Positions 55,252 through 64,000 of a stretch of 64,000 nt of DNA are shown in pieces. A model generated the notes under the pieces. The model ran no database searches, was not told the DNA's origin, and saw only the letters and a program-made list of their open reading frames with translations. Both the position numbers and the translations under genes were made by a program. Source of the stretch: MADRE3 sp963718195 (GTDB taxonomy: Bacteria; Desulfobacterota; Desulfobulbia; Desulfobulbales; Desulfocapsaceae); the NCBI GenBank assembly GCA_963718195.1, contig CAVQYQ010000010.1:170453-234452 (forward strand), given 5' to 3'. Numbering within the stretch: position 1 is the stretch's first letter; every line of letters begins with the position of its first letter.

Positions 55252-57583
55252 GGACAATTCCAGATCCTTTTTTTATAAAATTGATAATATACCAGCTCAC
55301 TGGTGCGGCAATGACAAGACATTTCACCAGCACAGTCGTATAAACAAGAAAAAGTGCACCCGCAACCGCAGGGGTCAGCAACAGTATCACCAGAATTCGT
55401 AAGATGAAAGACTGCTCGATCAGCTCAGCAATGGCAGGAGACAGAAAATAATAGACCTGCACAACTGATTTTCCCCACTCATAGGGAATCAGGTATTGAT
55501 CCCTGAACGTTCGCAGTGCCCTGACCGCAAACATATCGACTGAGCCAAAAGCAGCTGTAGCGATAAAACAGGAATCCCTTGTTCTAAACTGGTAGGTATT
55601 ACCATAAATAACTGATCCATCGGAAAGAACTGCGTACGCCCTGACATAGTAGGTGGTCTGGGGGTTCACCCCGTCAATCTCACTGGCATAGATGCCACTA
55701 CCCGAGCCGTCAGAGGTCTGCCCTTCGCGGACATAATAGTCGTCCAACTTGAAGAATCTGTCCAACCCGCCTAAATTATCTTCATCCTCACCATCATCCA
55801 GACCATCATCATCGGCAAGCGGTTCGACCACCTCACCACCGTCACCATTATCACCGCCATCTTCACCATCTTCGGAGCCATCATCATATATCGGATTCGG
55901 CTCAACAGAATAGACAACTCCGCGTTCGGTAACCGTGGGAATCAGACAGCTGTTTTCACATTCACTTATGCAGTCTGCATCCTCTTCTTCGTTATCTGTA
56001 CACGCCTCTTCACACTGATCGATGCAGCCCCCATCAGAGCCGCCACCCTTGATGACAATATTACCGCCGGTCGTTGCACCTACTCGAGAGACGCCGGTGA
56101 CCGGCATGGTTCCAATCTTGTAAAACTCACTAACGGTACCCCCGGTCGAGCCGACCGGATATCCGTCACCGACAACGCCTGAGTAACGCGCCACCATAAA
56201 AGCGCTGTCAGTATCATCTCCGGAAGATCCAACCGTATAGATAGCGCCATCTTCAGTCAATAAAATGTCGTTGCTGACTTCATCGCTGCCGACAAGTTCC
56301 GTGGTGATCAGATCAGCTTCATATTGTGCGGGAACCGAGGCTGCAACCGGAATATTCATTGCCCCGTCTTCAATACTCAAGGCAGCGATTTTGATTGTTT
56401 CCAGTTCATCATCCTGCAGCTCTTCGATTACTGTGTCCTGGTCAACACTTTCTACAAGTTCATCGATATCTGCCAGAGGCAGGTATCGTATGATCACCAT
56501 ATCCTTGCCGGTTTCAGACTGCTGGTAACCGGCGGCAATAATTGTGGTGTCAGGGTGGACAACAAGGCTGTAAACACTGCTGTCCAGACCACCATCATGA
56601 ACAAGAATCCCATTCTCACCGAAACTGGAATCAGGCTGCCCTTGTTTTTCATATCGGGCCAGCATGATACGGTACTCACCATCCACCAGTTCCACCCCGC
56701 CGGCCAGAATAATTTTTTCATCCGTTGCCAGGGCGAGATCATGGACAGTAATCTGTTCGATATCATCAAACCAGACAGTTCGTCCTGCATCGCCGAACTC
56801 ATTATCCAGCTCACCATTTTCGAGAAATCGGGCGAGATAGAGTCCTCTCCAACCATCATCCCGGGTACTGTAACCGCCCACCACAAGCGTTCCATCTGAA
56901 AGCTCGGCAAGCCCGGTCCCTCGTCCGCTGATGGTATCGTCAATGACAGCCCCGTTTCCATTAAAGACCTGATCCAATTCCCCGTTTTCATCAAAACGTG
57001 CAATCAGCGGTCTTTCTTTCTCTTCGTCAGCAGTAAAGCCGGTTACAACGATCCGACCCAACTGGTCGGTCACGATAGCACTTATCTCTGAATCAACAGA
57101 TTCAAGAGAATCAACATCAAGATACGCAATTCCGTTTTCGCCAAAGGATACATCCAACTGACCGTTTCCCAGCAAGCGGGCGACTACGCCGCGTCGATAA
57201 CCATCGACAGTCAAGGTGCCGCCGAGCAGGATAGAACTGTTATCTCCAAAGGCAACCGCATTGACACCATCATCGGCGTAAACCGACCCAAGAGAGCCTC
57301 CGGCCGAGAAGTCGAATTCATGATCAACACTACCATCAGGGAGATACCGAATCACCGCCATATTACTGCCCATGCCATTATCACTTGATCCGGCCACGAC
57401 AATCTTGCCATCATCCTGAACACCAATTGATGTCGCCTGATCTACCCGTGAACCGAGCTTGGTGATAACCAGACCTTCGTTACCAAACTCCTCATCAAGA
57501 GCGACTTCCTCGGCAACAACAAGCACTGCTGACAGGATAACAATAAATAGACCTGGTAATACTGACTTCAACCACTGAAGCAT
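55244..57583 (-). CDS. Delta-60 repeat protein with CFI-box C-terminal domain, in the T2SS operon
   Basis: A 779-residue exported protein. After a signal peptide (to about 24) come about six Delta-60/beta-propeller-like repeats (DEEFGNEGLVITKLG, GKIVVAGSSDNG, LDVSFGENGIAYLD, DSSFGENGILVHDGG). A cysteine-rich segment (CxxxCxxxC twice), a fibronectin-like fragment (ERGVVYSVEPNP, TYYVRAYAVLSDGS) and a highly acidic Asp/Glu/Gly stretch follow. From residue 672 comes a CFI-box domain (CFIATAAFGS, then LRTFRDQYL, YYFLSPAIAELI) with two hydrophobic helices and a basic end. A strong GGAGGAG ribosome-binding sequence starts it. It lies between gspF and gspG and overlaps gspG, so it is probably a cell-surface protein handled by this T2SS. 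Confidence 0.82.
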   Translation of the reverse strand: MLQWLKSVLPGLFIVILSAVLVVAEEVALDEEFGNEGLVITKLGSRVDQATSIGVQDDGKIVVAGSSDNGMGSNMAVIRYLPDGSVDHEFDFSAGGSLGSVYADDGVNAVAFGDNSSILLGGTLTVDGYRRGVVARLLGNGQLDVSFGENGIAYLDVDSLESVDSEISAIVTDQLGRIVVTGFTADEEKERPLIARFDENGELDQVFNGNGAVIDDTISGRGTGLAELSDGTLVVGGYSTRDDGWRGLYLARFLENGELDNEFGDAGRTVWFDDIEQITVHDLALATDEKIILAGGVELVDGEYRIMLARYEKQGQPDSSFGENGILVHDGGLDSSVYSLVVHPDTTIIAAGYQQSETGKDMVIIRYLPLADIDELVESVDQDTVIEELQDDELETIKIAALSIEDGAMNIPVAASVPAQYEADLITTELVGSDEVSNDILLTEDGAIYTVGSSGDDTDSAFMVARYSGVVGDGYPVGSTGGTVSEFYKIGTMPVTGVSRVGATTGGNIVIKGGGSDGGCIDQCEEACTDNEEEDADCISECENSCLIPTVTERGVVYSVEPNPIYDDGSEDGEDGGDNGDGGEVVEPLADDDGLDDGEDEDNLGGLDRFFKLDDYYVREGQTSDGSGSGIYASEIDGVNPQTTYYVRAYAVLSDGSVIYGNTYQFRTRDSCFIATAAFGSVDMFAVRALRTFRDQYLIPYEWGKSVVQVYYFLSPAIAELIEQSFILRILVILLLTPAVAGALFLVYTTVLVKCLVIAAPVSWYIINFIKKGSGIVHE

Positions 57584-57690
57584 GGCTATTCTCCTCCAGA
57601 TCGGCTTTGGGGTGACATACGCTTCTCTTTATCTATTTTTTCAGGCATCGTTCGCCAGACTATGTATTGCTGATTTCATAGAACGTTATT

Positions 57691-58917
57691 TCAGCCGATC
57701 ATCTGGTTCATCTCAAAAATCGGCAGAAGAATTGACAGGACAATCATTCCAACCACAAGTCCCATTGACACAATCATTACCGGCTCTATCAGTGATGTCA
57801 TGCCAAGCACCGCTGATTCCACATCACGTTCACTTGCTGTGGTAACTTTACCGAGCATCTCTTCCAGCTGGCCACTGCTCTCTCCAACGGCAACCATCTG
57901 TACAAACATCGGAGGAAACCATGGTGATCCGGAAAACGCGCTCGCCATACTTTTTCCCTTGTTGATATGCTCTATGGCCTCGTCAATCACTTTTGAGATA
58001 TGAACGTTATCAATAATACGTTTGACGATCTCAAGTGAATCAATTATTTCAACGCCGCTGCCGAGCAGACTCTCCATCGTTGACGAGAATCGTGCAATCA
58101 TCGCTTTGCGAACAACTCCTCCAATAACCGGCGATCGCAATTTTACCATATCCCAGACATATCTACCCGCTTTTTGCTGTATCAGCAGTCGAATAATTAT
58201 AACGAGCAGCGCACAGCCAAGCAGCAGCAACCACCAGTAATTACGCAGGAAGCTGCTGGTATTGATCAATACGATTGTTGGCAGGGGTAGTGCTTTTTCC
58301 ATATCATCGAATACCTGGACGATATTGGGAACAATATAGGTAATGAGAATAAACAGAATCCCCGCACCGACAACAGCCATAAAGATCGGATAAATGAGTG
58401 CTGCCCTCAGCCGCGCCTTCAACGCCTGCTGCTTTTCTCCAAAGTCAGCCAACCGGGAAAGCACCTTGTCCAGAGAACCGGACGCCTCACCTGCCCGTAT
58501 CATATTGGTATACATATTGGGGAAGAGCCGCTGGTATTTTTGCAGCGCCTGGCTGAGCGGCTCACCTTCACTGATCGATTCCTTCAGCTGGGCAACCATT
58601 TTTTTCAAGGCGGGATTATCACTCTGGTCAACGATGCTTGAAAGAGCGCTGTCAAGCGGTATTCCAGCGCCAAGCAGGGTGGCCAGCTGCCTGGTGACAA
58701 TATTGATCTCTTCTGACTTTACTCGCTCAAAAATTGAAATACGGCCCAGGCCGGAAGAATCATCAATACTTGATTTTGTCCGTGATTGACGAATCTTGAC
58801 AGGATACTTGCCCGATGAGCGCAGACGACTCCTGGCGGCAGACTCACTCTCTGCATCCATGACTCCGGAATCTTTCTTTCCATTACTCAACAGCGCTTCA
58901 TATTCGTAAACCGGCAT
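57691..58917 (-). CDS. gspF: Type II secretion inner-membrane protein GspF
   Basis: A 408-residue inner-membrane platform protein with two GspF domains (about 60-190 and 265-390). Motifs: MPVYEYEALLSNGKK start, TRQLATLLGAGIPL, NMIRAGEASGSLDKVL, FSSTMESLLGSGV and VAVGESSGQLEEML. Three membrane helices at about 165-190, 215-240 and 370-400. It is the first gene of the cluster seen here; gspE, usually just before gspF, is not in the window upstream, where a sulfotransferase gene lies. Confidence 0.95.
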   Translation of the reverse strand: MPVYEYEALLSNGKKDSGVMDAESESAARSRLRSSGKYPVKIRQSRTKSSIDDSSGLGRISIFERVKSEEINIVTRQLATLLGAGIPLDSALSSIVDQSDNPALKKMVAQLKESISEGEPLSQALQKYQRLFPNMYTNMIRAGEASGSLDKVLSRLADFGEKQQALKARLRAALIYPIFMAVVGAGILFILITYIVPNIVQVFDDMEKALPLPTIVLINTSSFLRNYWWLLLLGCALLVIIIRLLIQQKAGRYVWDMVKLRSPVIGGVVRKAMIARFSSTMESLLGSGVEIIDSLEIVKRIIDNVHISKVIDEAIEHINKGKSMASAFSGSPWFPPMFVQMVAVGESSGQLEEMLGKVTTASERDVESAVLGMTSLIEPVMIVSMGLVVGMIVLSILLPIFEMNQMIG

Positions 58918-59094
58918 CGCGCATCCTGTTATTCAGCAATTGTTATCTGCACCTTACACGCATGTCACGTTGTTGTTAATAAAGAAAAATATCACAGCCA
59001 GATATTTTGCCCAGATCCATCATCTGCACGTATGACGGTGAGCCCATGCAAGAACCGTTCTCTAGCGCTACAATAATAATCATTTATCGAATAA

Positions 59095-60192
59095 TCACCT
59101 TCCAGATTCTGCTCCATCATTCCAGAAAGTATCTGAAACAGAGCGGTACAGAAGTTGATCAAATGTAACCAGTTCGTGAAGCGGGTTATCAACCAGATCG
59201 TCAGAGGGGTTAAAAAGTTGATAATGATCCGATATATTTGATCGCTGTAACTCAGCCTGGTGCGGCAGGCCCAGATCCTGACAAAACCGGCCAACGAAAT
59301 TGTCATATTCTTCAGTGAGTCCAATCAACCTGAAGCGCTTGATCGTTTTCTGGGCGTTCTCAAAATCACTCAAACCCACTTTATCAGGCCGGTAGTCGAG
59401 AAAATATCGGGTCTGAAGATTATCAAAAAAATCAAGTTCATAACCCTTTAGTGCAGCGACGAACTGTTTGACCTGTGCATCGTCCTGGAAATCAACGAGC
59501 ATCAGTTTTTCGGCAAGTTTCTTAATTGTATCATTATGTTTATAGTCATAATTTTCCTCATCTTCGCTGTCGGTAAAAACCCGCCTGACATAATTGATAT
59601 GTGAGTGAAGGTGCCGGTATGGATCCCTGATGATGGAATAAAGCTGGTATTCTTGATTTTCGACCAGCGACTTCATCTTGTACCACGGCAGATGACCGGA
59701 TATGCAACGGTTAGCGGCCACAATCGATTCACGAGCTTCTTCTGGCATGCGCTCCAGATGAGTTTTATATTCGGCCCGGGGATAACAACGCCTGAGAAAC
59801 GCATTGAAAGAGGAACCGGCACTCTTGGGGATATGCATGAAACAGATTTTCTGGGCCGAAACGGGAACCAGCAGCTCAACCTCGTTTCCGGAAATACTAA
59901 ACAGTGGTATATCGAGCCCAGTCACAAAGATCTCAATCGTTTTATAGCGTTCGGGGATGAATTCGGGAGGGAAACTGTAGTCAAATCCGCACAGGCCGGT
60001 AGCATGCAGCTTCTGATGTTTCAAATCTCGCCTGTATTCCCCGGTCTGGGTCTCGCCGATTAGTTGGCCATCGGCGACGATACTGATCTTTAATGATCTT
60101 TTCTTGTAGAGACGATGAAAACACCAGCCATTCACAAATCGCCCATTGAAGGTATCAATGGAGTATCGATATAACTTGCTAGCTCGTATCAT
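59095..60192 (-). CDS. Sulfotransferase-family protein
   Basis: A 365-residue protein. After an N-terminal beta-rich domain (about 1-120) comes a sulfotransferase fold beginning KICFMHIPKSAGSSFNAFLRR, the PAPS 5'-phosphate loop of the Sulfotransfer_2 family (IPKSAGSS), followed by YSIIRDPYRHLHSHINYV (3'-phosphate motif) and FRLIGLTEEYDNF. It may sulfate a polysaccharide or another carbohydrate; the acceptor is unknown. It stands alone between gspF and the beta-lactamase-fold gene with about 180 bases to gspF. Confidence 0.83.
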   Translation of the reverse strand: MIRASKLYRYSIDTFNGRFVNGWCFHRLYKKRSLKISIVADGQLIGETQTGEYRRDLKHQKLHATGLCGFDYSFPPEFIPERYKTIEIFVTGLDIPLFSISGNEVELLVPVSAQKICFMHIPKSAGSSFNAFLRRCYPRAEYKTHLERMPEEARESIVAANRCISGHLPWYKMKSLVENQEYQLYSIIRDPYRHLHSHINYVRRVFTDSEDEENYDYKHNDTIKKLAEKLMLVDFQDDAQVKQFVAALKGYELDFFDNLQTRYFLDYRPDKVGLSDFENAQKTIKRFRLIGLTEEYDNFVGRFCQDLGLPHQAELQRSNISDHYQLFNPSDDLVDNPLHELVTFDQLLYRSVSDTFWNDGAESGR

Positions 60193-60278
60193 CGATTTGA
60201 TTAGAGAGGATGGTTACAGGAAATGGCCACTTAACGCAGGATAGCAAGAGAGCTTGACCTCTGCACCATATAAAACGA

Positions 60279-61814
60279 CTAGAGTAACTTGTATTGTTTC
60301 TTCATTTCCTGGTAGACAATCGTTGACACTTTCCTGATCACATTTCCCCTCGAAAGCATCCAGTTGCCATAATTCCGGGGTCGTGAACTCCGCTCGATAA
60401 TACCAACAACGGCGTATGGGTAACGGCGCCCCTTTTTATCACGTGGTACCAGAATTCCCATATCTCCGCAGAGATGGGCTGTCGATCCGGTCTTATTGTA
60501 GACAAGTGTCCCCTGTGGTATCGGCGTGCCATTATAGAGACGATCCCGCCCCGGTAAAGACATCAACCGACGCATCTCTTTCCCATAGGGCAGTTCATCA
60601 TTCCAGAGCGCCTGCAGGAACCTGACGTAATCTGATGGAATTGCACTGTTTTTATAGGTTTTTCCCCCGGCAGGTATATACTCGATGATTTTCGTTTCTT
60701 TAAAGATATGGCTATAGTACCGTTTTAATATCTCTTCACATTTTGCCGGGCCGCCGGCAACGCGCATCACCCAGTTTGTTGCAGCATTATCGCTGCGTTG
60801 AATCATCCGCTCCATTTTGGCGCGGCTTTTTGGTCCATAGATAAATTTGCCTTCTTTCGCCTGATGAAAAAATGCCAGGGCAACGAATGGTTTTATCATA
60901 CTGGCTGCCTGGAAGACCTGATTGGCATTGATGTCGACAACACTTTTACCATTTGTCAGATCAACAACCATCCAACCGGTCATCTCATCGCTTGAAAGCG
61001 TCCCTTTCTTCCGCAGGGACTGAATGTACTCCTCGATATTCTTTTCAACACTACTGCTCGTGCTGCTGCTCTGAGCAAATTTAGCTGGTTTGCTCGCCGG
61101 AGGCTTGGCTGGTTTCTTATCAACAACCTTTGCAGCCTCTTTAATGACCGGCTTTGCTACCTTTGTTTCCGCAGCAGCAACCGAAGACTCAGGGCCACTG
61201 CTGTCATCGAGGTAACTCGACTCTCCAAAAATCACCGGATTATTGTTTTCCGGTGTTATTGATGTGTATATTTTCCTTCGTTTGAGCAGCTTTCTGTGCT
61301 TTGTGGCAACAGCATAGGTGGAAACCCGGTCACCCCGGCGACGATAAATTAGCGTGTAGTTATCTGCATCGGTTTTTTCAATGAAAAGGTTCTTACCGAC
61401 CTCCTGGCCAAGATACGTATAAATCCTGTCGTAAAGTTTCTTCAGATCTTCGAGGTTAGGTCCCAGTCCATAACTGACATTAAAAAGTCTGAAGTACCCC
61501 TGGTCCTCAACGGCAAAACATTCAGAAAGCCCTGCTTTTCGCAAAATCTCACTCTGCTTTACCATCTCCTGGGCAGAGGAGAGCGCATCACTATTGAAAT
61601 CATAGATAATGCCGTAGGCACCGTCCTCACGACCGACGATCAGCAATCTTTTGATCTGGTCAGGCTCGAGGAGTGCTTCAAGCTCCTGCTGATAATCAAG
61701 AACCAGATCGAGATCATCCTCCCAAATATAGGCAATATCGTACTTTTCTTCTGCTGCAGCAACGACTCCGGGAAAAATAAAAACAAGGAAAAAAATAACT
61801 AAGATTCTGCTCAT
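60279..61814 (-). CDS. Class A beta-lactamase-fold serine hydrolase with novel N-terminal domain
   Basis: A 511-residue exported protein: signal peptide MSRILVIFFLVFIFPGVVAA, an N-terminal domain of about 170 residues with SPOR-like alternation (YDIAYIWEDDLDLVLDYQ, AYGIIYDFN, YTLIYRRRG), an Ala/Lys/Pro/Ser-rich linker (about 210-265), then the serine-hydrolase domain with SMIK (near 310), RSDNAATN (SDN) and NKTGST (KTG). All three catalytic motifs are intact. It could be a peptidoglycan peptidase or lactamase. ATG 61814 gives the signal peptide; an in-frame TTG is at 61829. Confidence 0.85.
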   Translation of the reverse strand: MSRILVIFFLVFIFPGVVAAAEEKYDIAYIWEDDLDLVLDYQQELEALLEPDQIKRLLIVGREDGAYGIIYDFNSDALSSAQEMVKQSEILRKAGLSECFAVEDQGYFRLFNVSYGLGPNLEDLKKLYDRIYTYLGQEVGKNLFIEKTDADNYTLIYRRRGDRVSTYAVATKHRKLLKRRKIYTSITPENNNPVIFGESSYLDDSSGPESSVAAAETKVAKPVIKEAAKVVDKKPAKPPASKPAKFAQSSSTSSSVEKNIEEYIQSLRKKGTLSSDEMTGWMVVDLTNGKSVVDINANQVFQAASMIKPFVALAFFHQAKEGKFIYGPKSRAKMERMIQRSDNAATNWVMRVAGGPAKCEEILKRYYSHIFKETKIIEYIPAGGKTYKNSAIPSDYVRFLQALWNDELPYGKEMRRLMSLPGRDRLYNGTPIPQGTLVYNKTGSTAHLCGDMGILVPRDKKGRRYPYAVVGIIERSSRPRNYGNWMLSRGNVIRKVSTIVYQEMKKQYKLL

Positions 61815-62043
61815 ATCGCTCAATTTCAAAATTAACCTATTTTCTCAGGCTGACCAAATGCCCATAATTCTTAACCGCATCAATATAACAAAAGAGCCGA
61901 GTGATCTCTTTAAAAAAATTATCCCTCCTGTTTTCAGTCCCATAGAAGCCAAAACCGAGCAAATCACAACAACCTTGCCCCATAATGGTGATTCTGTTAT
62001 CACTATGAACCGGATGTTTGAACCTCAAAGCAACAGGAAGAAA

Positions 62044-62709
62044 ATGTATCACTCTCTGGTAAGAAATTTGTATGTTTGTACCCTTTTCCTTTTACTCATT
62101 GGAACAGGAACAATCTCTTTAGCAAATACGGTGTCTGATTCACAAAATCCTCCACCTACTGAGCCTGAACCCGAAGAAGTGGTAACCATAGACGGCGTCC
62201 GCTATCCGGTTCCCGCTCCCTGGCTTGGCAACAAGGTGATCGCACCACAGTTATCATTTGAGGACTTTAAAAAAATACCACTCAAATTCTGTAAGGATGA
62301 GGGAAAGATCTATGTAACCATTGAAACCCAGGAAAACCTGGTAACGATGCTGACAAAAGCCGAGGAAGATGGCATCCTGATCCAGGTTGAATCGGGATAT
62401 CGTTCAGCCGGTTACCAATCGAAAATATTCAAGAGAATGCTGGCCGAAGGGCGCGACTTTGATGATATTATCCGCTATGTTGCTCCACCGGGATACTCTA
62501 ACCACGTGCTCGGAACTGCAGTGGATTTCTCTCCAAGCAACTGGCGATTCGCCGATACAGAACAATACCAGTGGCTGCAGGAAAATGGAAACTCCTTCGG
62601 CTTTGAAGAACTATATTCAAGATACAACAAAATGAAAATGCCATGGGAGGCCTGGCATTGGCAATACATGGGTCCACCCGATTCAGCTGAAACGGCTCAA
62701 GCTGACTAA
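62044..62709 (+). CDS. VanY-type (M15) D-alanyl-D-alanine carboxypeptidase
   Basis: A 221-residue exported zinc peptidase. A signal peptide (residues about 8-27) is followed by a Pro/Glu-rich spacer and the M15B domain: VESGYRSAGYQSKIF, SNHVLGTAVDFS (zinc ligands His and Asp) and EAWHWQYMG (WHW with the third ligand). ATG 62044 follows AGGAAG; the frame is open upstream to 61858, but those 62 residues lie before the signal peptide. It is divergent from the serine-hydrolase gene and 30 bases before htrA. It should cleave terminal D-Ala from peptidoglycan peptides. Confidence 0.85.
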   Translation: MYHSLVRNLYVCTLFLLLIGTGTISLANTVSDSQNPPPTEPEPEEVVTIDGVRYPVPAPWLGNKVIAPQLSFEDFKKIPLKFCKDEGKIYVTIETQENLVTMLTKAEEDGILIQVESGYRSAGYQSKIFKRMLAEGRDFDDIIRYVAPPGYSNHVLGTAVDFSPSNWRFADTEQYQWLQENGNSFGFEELYSRYNKMKMPWEAWHWQYMGPPDSAETAQAD

Positions 62710-62739
62710 AACCATCTCTATTGAATAGTACCCGGTTCG

Positions 62740-63831
62740 ATGAATATTCAACGTCCCATATTATTTTGTATCACGATCTTCACCCTCTCTCTTGTTGTCG
62801 CCTCCAAGGTACTGGCAATACACCCCGGAACGCAACCTGATGGTTTTACAGAAATTATCGACAGGAATAAACCAGCCATTGTCTATATCCAGGTAACGAC
62901 CAAAACCAGCAGCAAGGATTCCGCCGCACACAACAAGATACTCGAAGACATCTTCGGAGACGCAACTGATAAAGACAGCAAAGCCCCCCTCTTCAGCAGT
63001 GAAACCGGTTACAGCTTCGGCTCCGGATTTATCATCAACCAGGACGGATATATCTTAACCAACTATCACGTAATCAAAAACGCAACAGAAGTAAGCGTAA
63101 CCACTGCAGACAAACAAAAATTCAAGGCAACGATAATCGGGAGCGATCCAAAGACAGATATTGGCCTGATAAAAATTGACGAAGAGAATCTCCCGACCAT
63201 CCCACTTGGTAACTCAGATTCAATAAAAACCGGACAATGGGTTCTGGCTTTTGGTGCCCCTTACGAGTTCATCCAGTCCGTAACGGCAGGTATTATCAGC
63301 GCGACGGGAAGACACACGTTAGGCATCAGCGATTACGAGGATTACATCCAGACCGATGCAGCCATCAATCCCGGCAATTCAGGCGGCCCACTGGTCAACA
63401 CAGATGGTGAGGCAATCGGCATCAATACAGCGTTTCTGACGCAGACCGGGGGGTATATGGGAATTGGTTTTGCCATCCCCATTAATATTGCCAGAACTGT
63501 CGCTGAACAGCTCATTACCAATGGCAAGGTAACACGTGCCTGGCTCGGCATTGCCATGCAGGATGCTGACGCCGACCAGTTAGCAGCACAAAACCTGCCG
63601 ACAACCACTCAAGCCGCACACGTTTTAGAGGTGAAGGATGGATCTCCTGCAGAACATGCAGGGTTGCAGGAAGGAGATATCATTATCAATTTTTCAGGGA
63701 TTCCAATCAAGGGCGCTTCAGACCTGAGAAACCGGGTTGCCCTGAACGCACCGGATGCAGACGTTGACATCGATTTTTTCAGAAATGGCCAAAGACAGTC
63801 CGTTCGGGTACGTCTTGCCAAGCTGAAATAG
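62740..63831 (+). CDS. HtrA/Deg-family serine protease
   Basis: A 363-residue periplasmic S1C protease with one PDZ domain. After a signal peptide or anchor (MNIQRPILFCITIFTLSLVVA) comes the trypsin domain: GSGFIINQDGYILTNYHV (His110), TDIGLIKID (Asp140) and NPGNSGGPLV (Ser214). A single PDZ follows (about 265-360; AWLGIAMQDAD, GSPAEHAGLQEGDIII). DegS-like one-PDZ layout; substrates unknown, envelope quality control is likely. The short gap to the VanY-type gene suggests co-transcription. Confidence 0.93.
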   Translation: MNIQRPILFCITIFTLSLVVASKVLAIHPGTQPDGFTEIIDRNKPAIVYIQVTTKTSSKDSAAHNKILEDIFGDATDKDSKAPLFSSETGYSFGSGFIINQDGYILTNYHVIKNATEVSVTTADKQKFKATIIGSDPKTDIGLIKIDEENLPTIPLGNSDSIKTGQWVLAFGAPYEFIQSVTAGIISATGRHTLGISDYEDYIQTDAAINPGNSGGPLVNTDGEAIGINTAFLTQTGGYMGIGFAIPINIARTVAEQLITNGKVTRAWLGIAMQDADADQLAAQNLPTTTQAAHVLEVKDGSPAEHAGLQEGDIIINFSGIPIKGASDLRNRVALNAPDADVDIDFFRNGQRQSVRVRLAKLK

Positions 63832-63834
63832 CTT

Positions 63835-64000
63835 TTACTGCACCACCTCCATCAATACCTTTACTTCCAGTGGTAAAAAAGACATCCTGACGGTTTCATC
63901 AACTGTATAGAACTGCTCCCCTGAATAATATTCCTGCCATTCATCAGGACCATTTTCAACCACTACAATCTCTGCCTCAGTATAGGTGCGAATAGTATTC
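63835..64000 (-). CDS. C-terminal end of an unidentified protein (partial)
   Basis: The minus strand is open from the window edge to a TAA at 63835-63837, giving at least 54 residues that end in LEVKVLMEVVQ. The composition (EAEIVVVENGPDEWQEYYS, YTVDETVRMSFLPL) looks like real beta-rich coding sequence. The start and the family are outside the window. It converges on htrA with three bases between the stops. Confidence 0.55.
   Translation of the reverse strand, partial: NTIRTYTEAEIVVVENGPDEWQEYYSGEQFYTVDETVRMSFLPLEVKVLMEVVQ

Overview
The window reads as a chromosomal segment of a Gram-negative, probably anaerobic bacterium of the Desulfobacterota (old Deltaproteobacteria), most likely near the Desulfobulbales. 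The pointers are the order ffh-rpsP-khpA-rimM-trmD-(PF09936 methyltransferase)-rplS-rnhB-yraN, a TIGR03960/TIGR03936 radical SAM fusion, a B12-dependent ribonucleotide reductase, a DUF134 regulator next to a NifX-like protein, a DUF4390-NtrY-NtrX run, and outer-membrane functions such as a type II secretion system (T2SS), lipoproteins and AMIN domains. This placement is inference from gene content. I recognised no rRNA, tRNA, CRISPR array, prophage or complete insertion sequence.

Layout: 1-0.9 kb, the 5' part of a yejB-type ABC permease (-). 1.3-2.9 kb, rnd and trxC converging. 3.1-9.2 kb, the translation/RNA-processing cluster. 9.4-12.6 kb, tmk, a TPR lipoprotein and a LolB-like lipoprotein, all overlapping. 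12.6-20.5 kb, a two-AMIN-domain protein (-), then the radical SAM fusion, TrpB2, a PBP4-type peptidase and a glycosyltransferase (+). 20.5-23.8 kb, a lipoprotein cytochrome c, a DUF2231 membrane protein behind a Fur-box-like palindrome, and an overlapping phosphoesterase/Ser-Thr kinase pair. 23.8-28.6 kb, an SbcC/YhaN-like and SbcD/YhaO-like pair (-). 29-33 kb, two multidomain sensor kinases. 33-37.5 kb, rfbBC, prfC, DUF134 and nifX-like. 37.7-43 kb, DUF4390-ntrY-ntrX-hemB. 43-46.2 kb, nrdJ-SEC-C-VanZ (-). 46.7-58.9 kb, a T2SS cluster F-(CFI-box protein)-G-H-I-J-K-L-M-C-D (-). 59-64 kb, a sulfotransferase, a class A beta-lactamase-fold protein, a VanY-type peptidase, an HtrA protease, and the C-terminal end of one more gene.

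The most notable non-genic signal is a 142-bp element present three times (931-1072, 7622-7763, 54038-54179). All copies have the same length, imperfect terminal inverted repeats starting GAGCC, internal complementary arms that would fold the whole unit into a hairpin, and 4-5 bp flanking direct repeats that differ at each site (AACTT, AGTC, GGGT). That is the structure of a non-autonomous transposable element (MITE-like). One copy sits 29 nt before the rplS start codon and another between gspH and gspI. Other points of interest are a Delta-60-repeat/CFI-box protein translationally overlapped with gspG, a gspL split by an apparent -1 frameshift, a gspD with a TPR tail, and a kinase-DUF1566 fusion overlapping a phosphoesterase gene.
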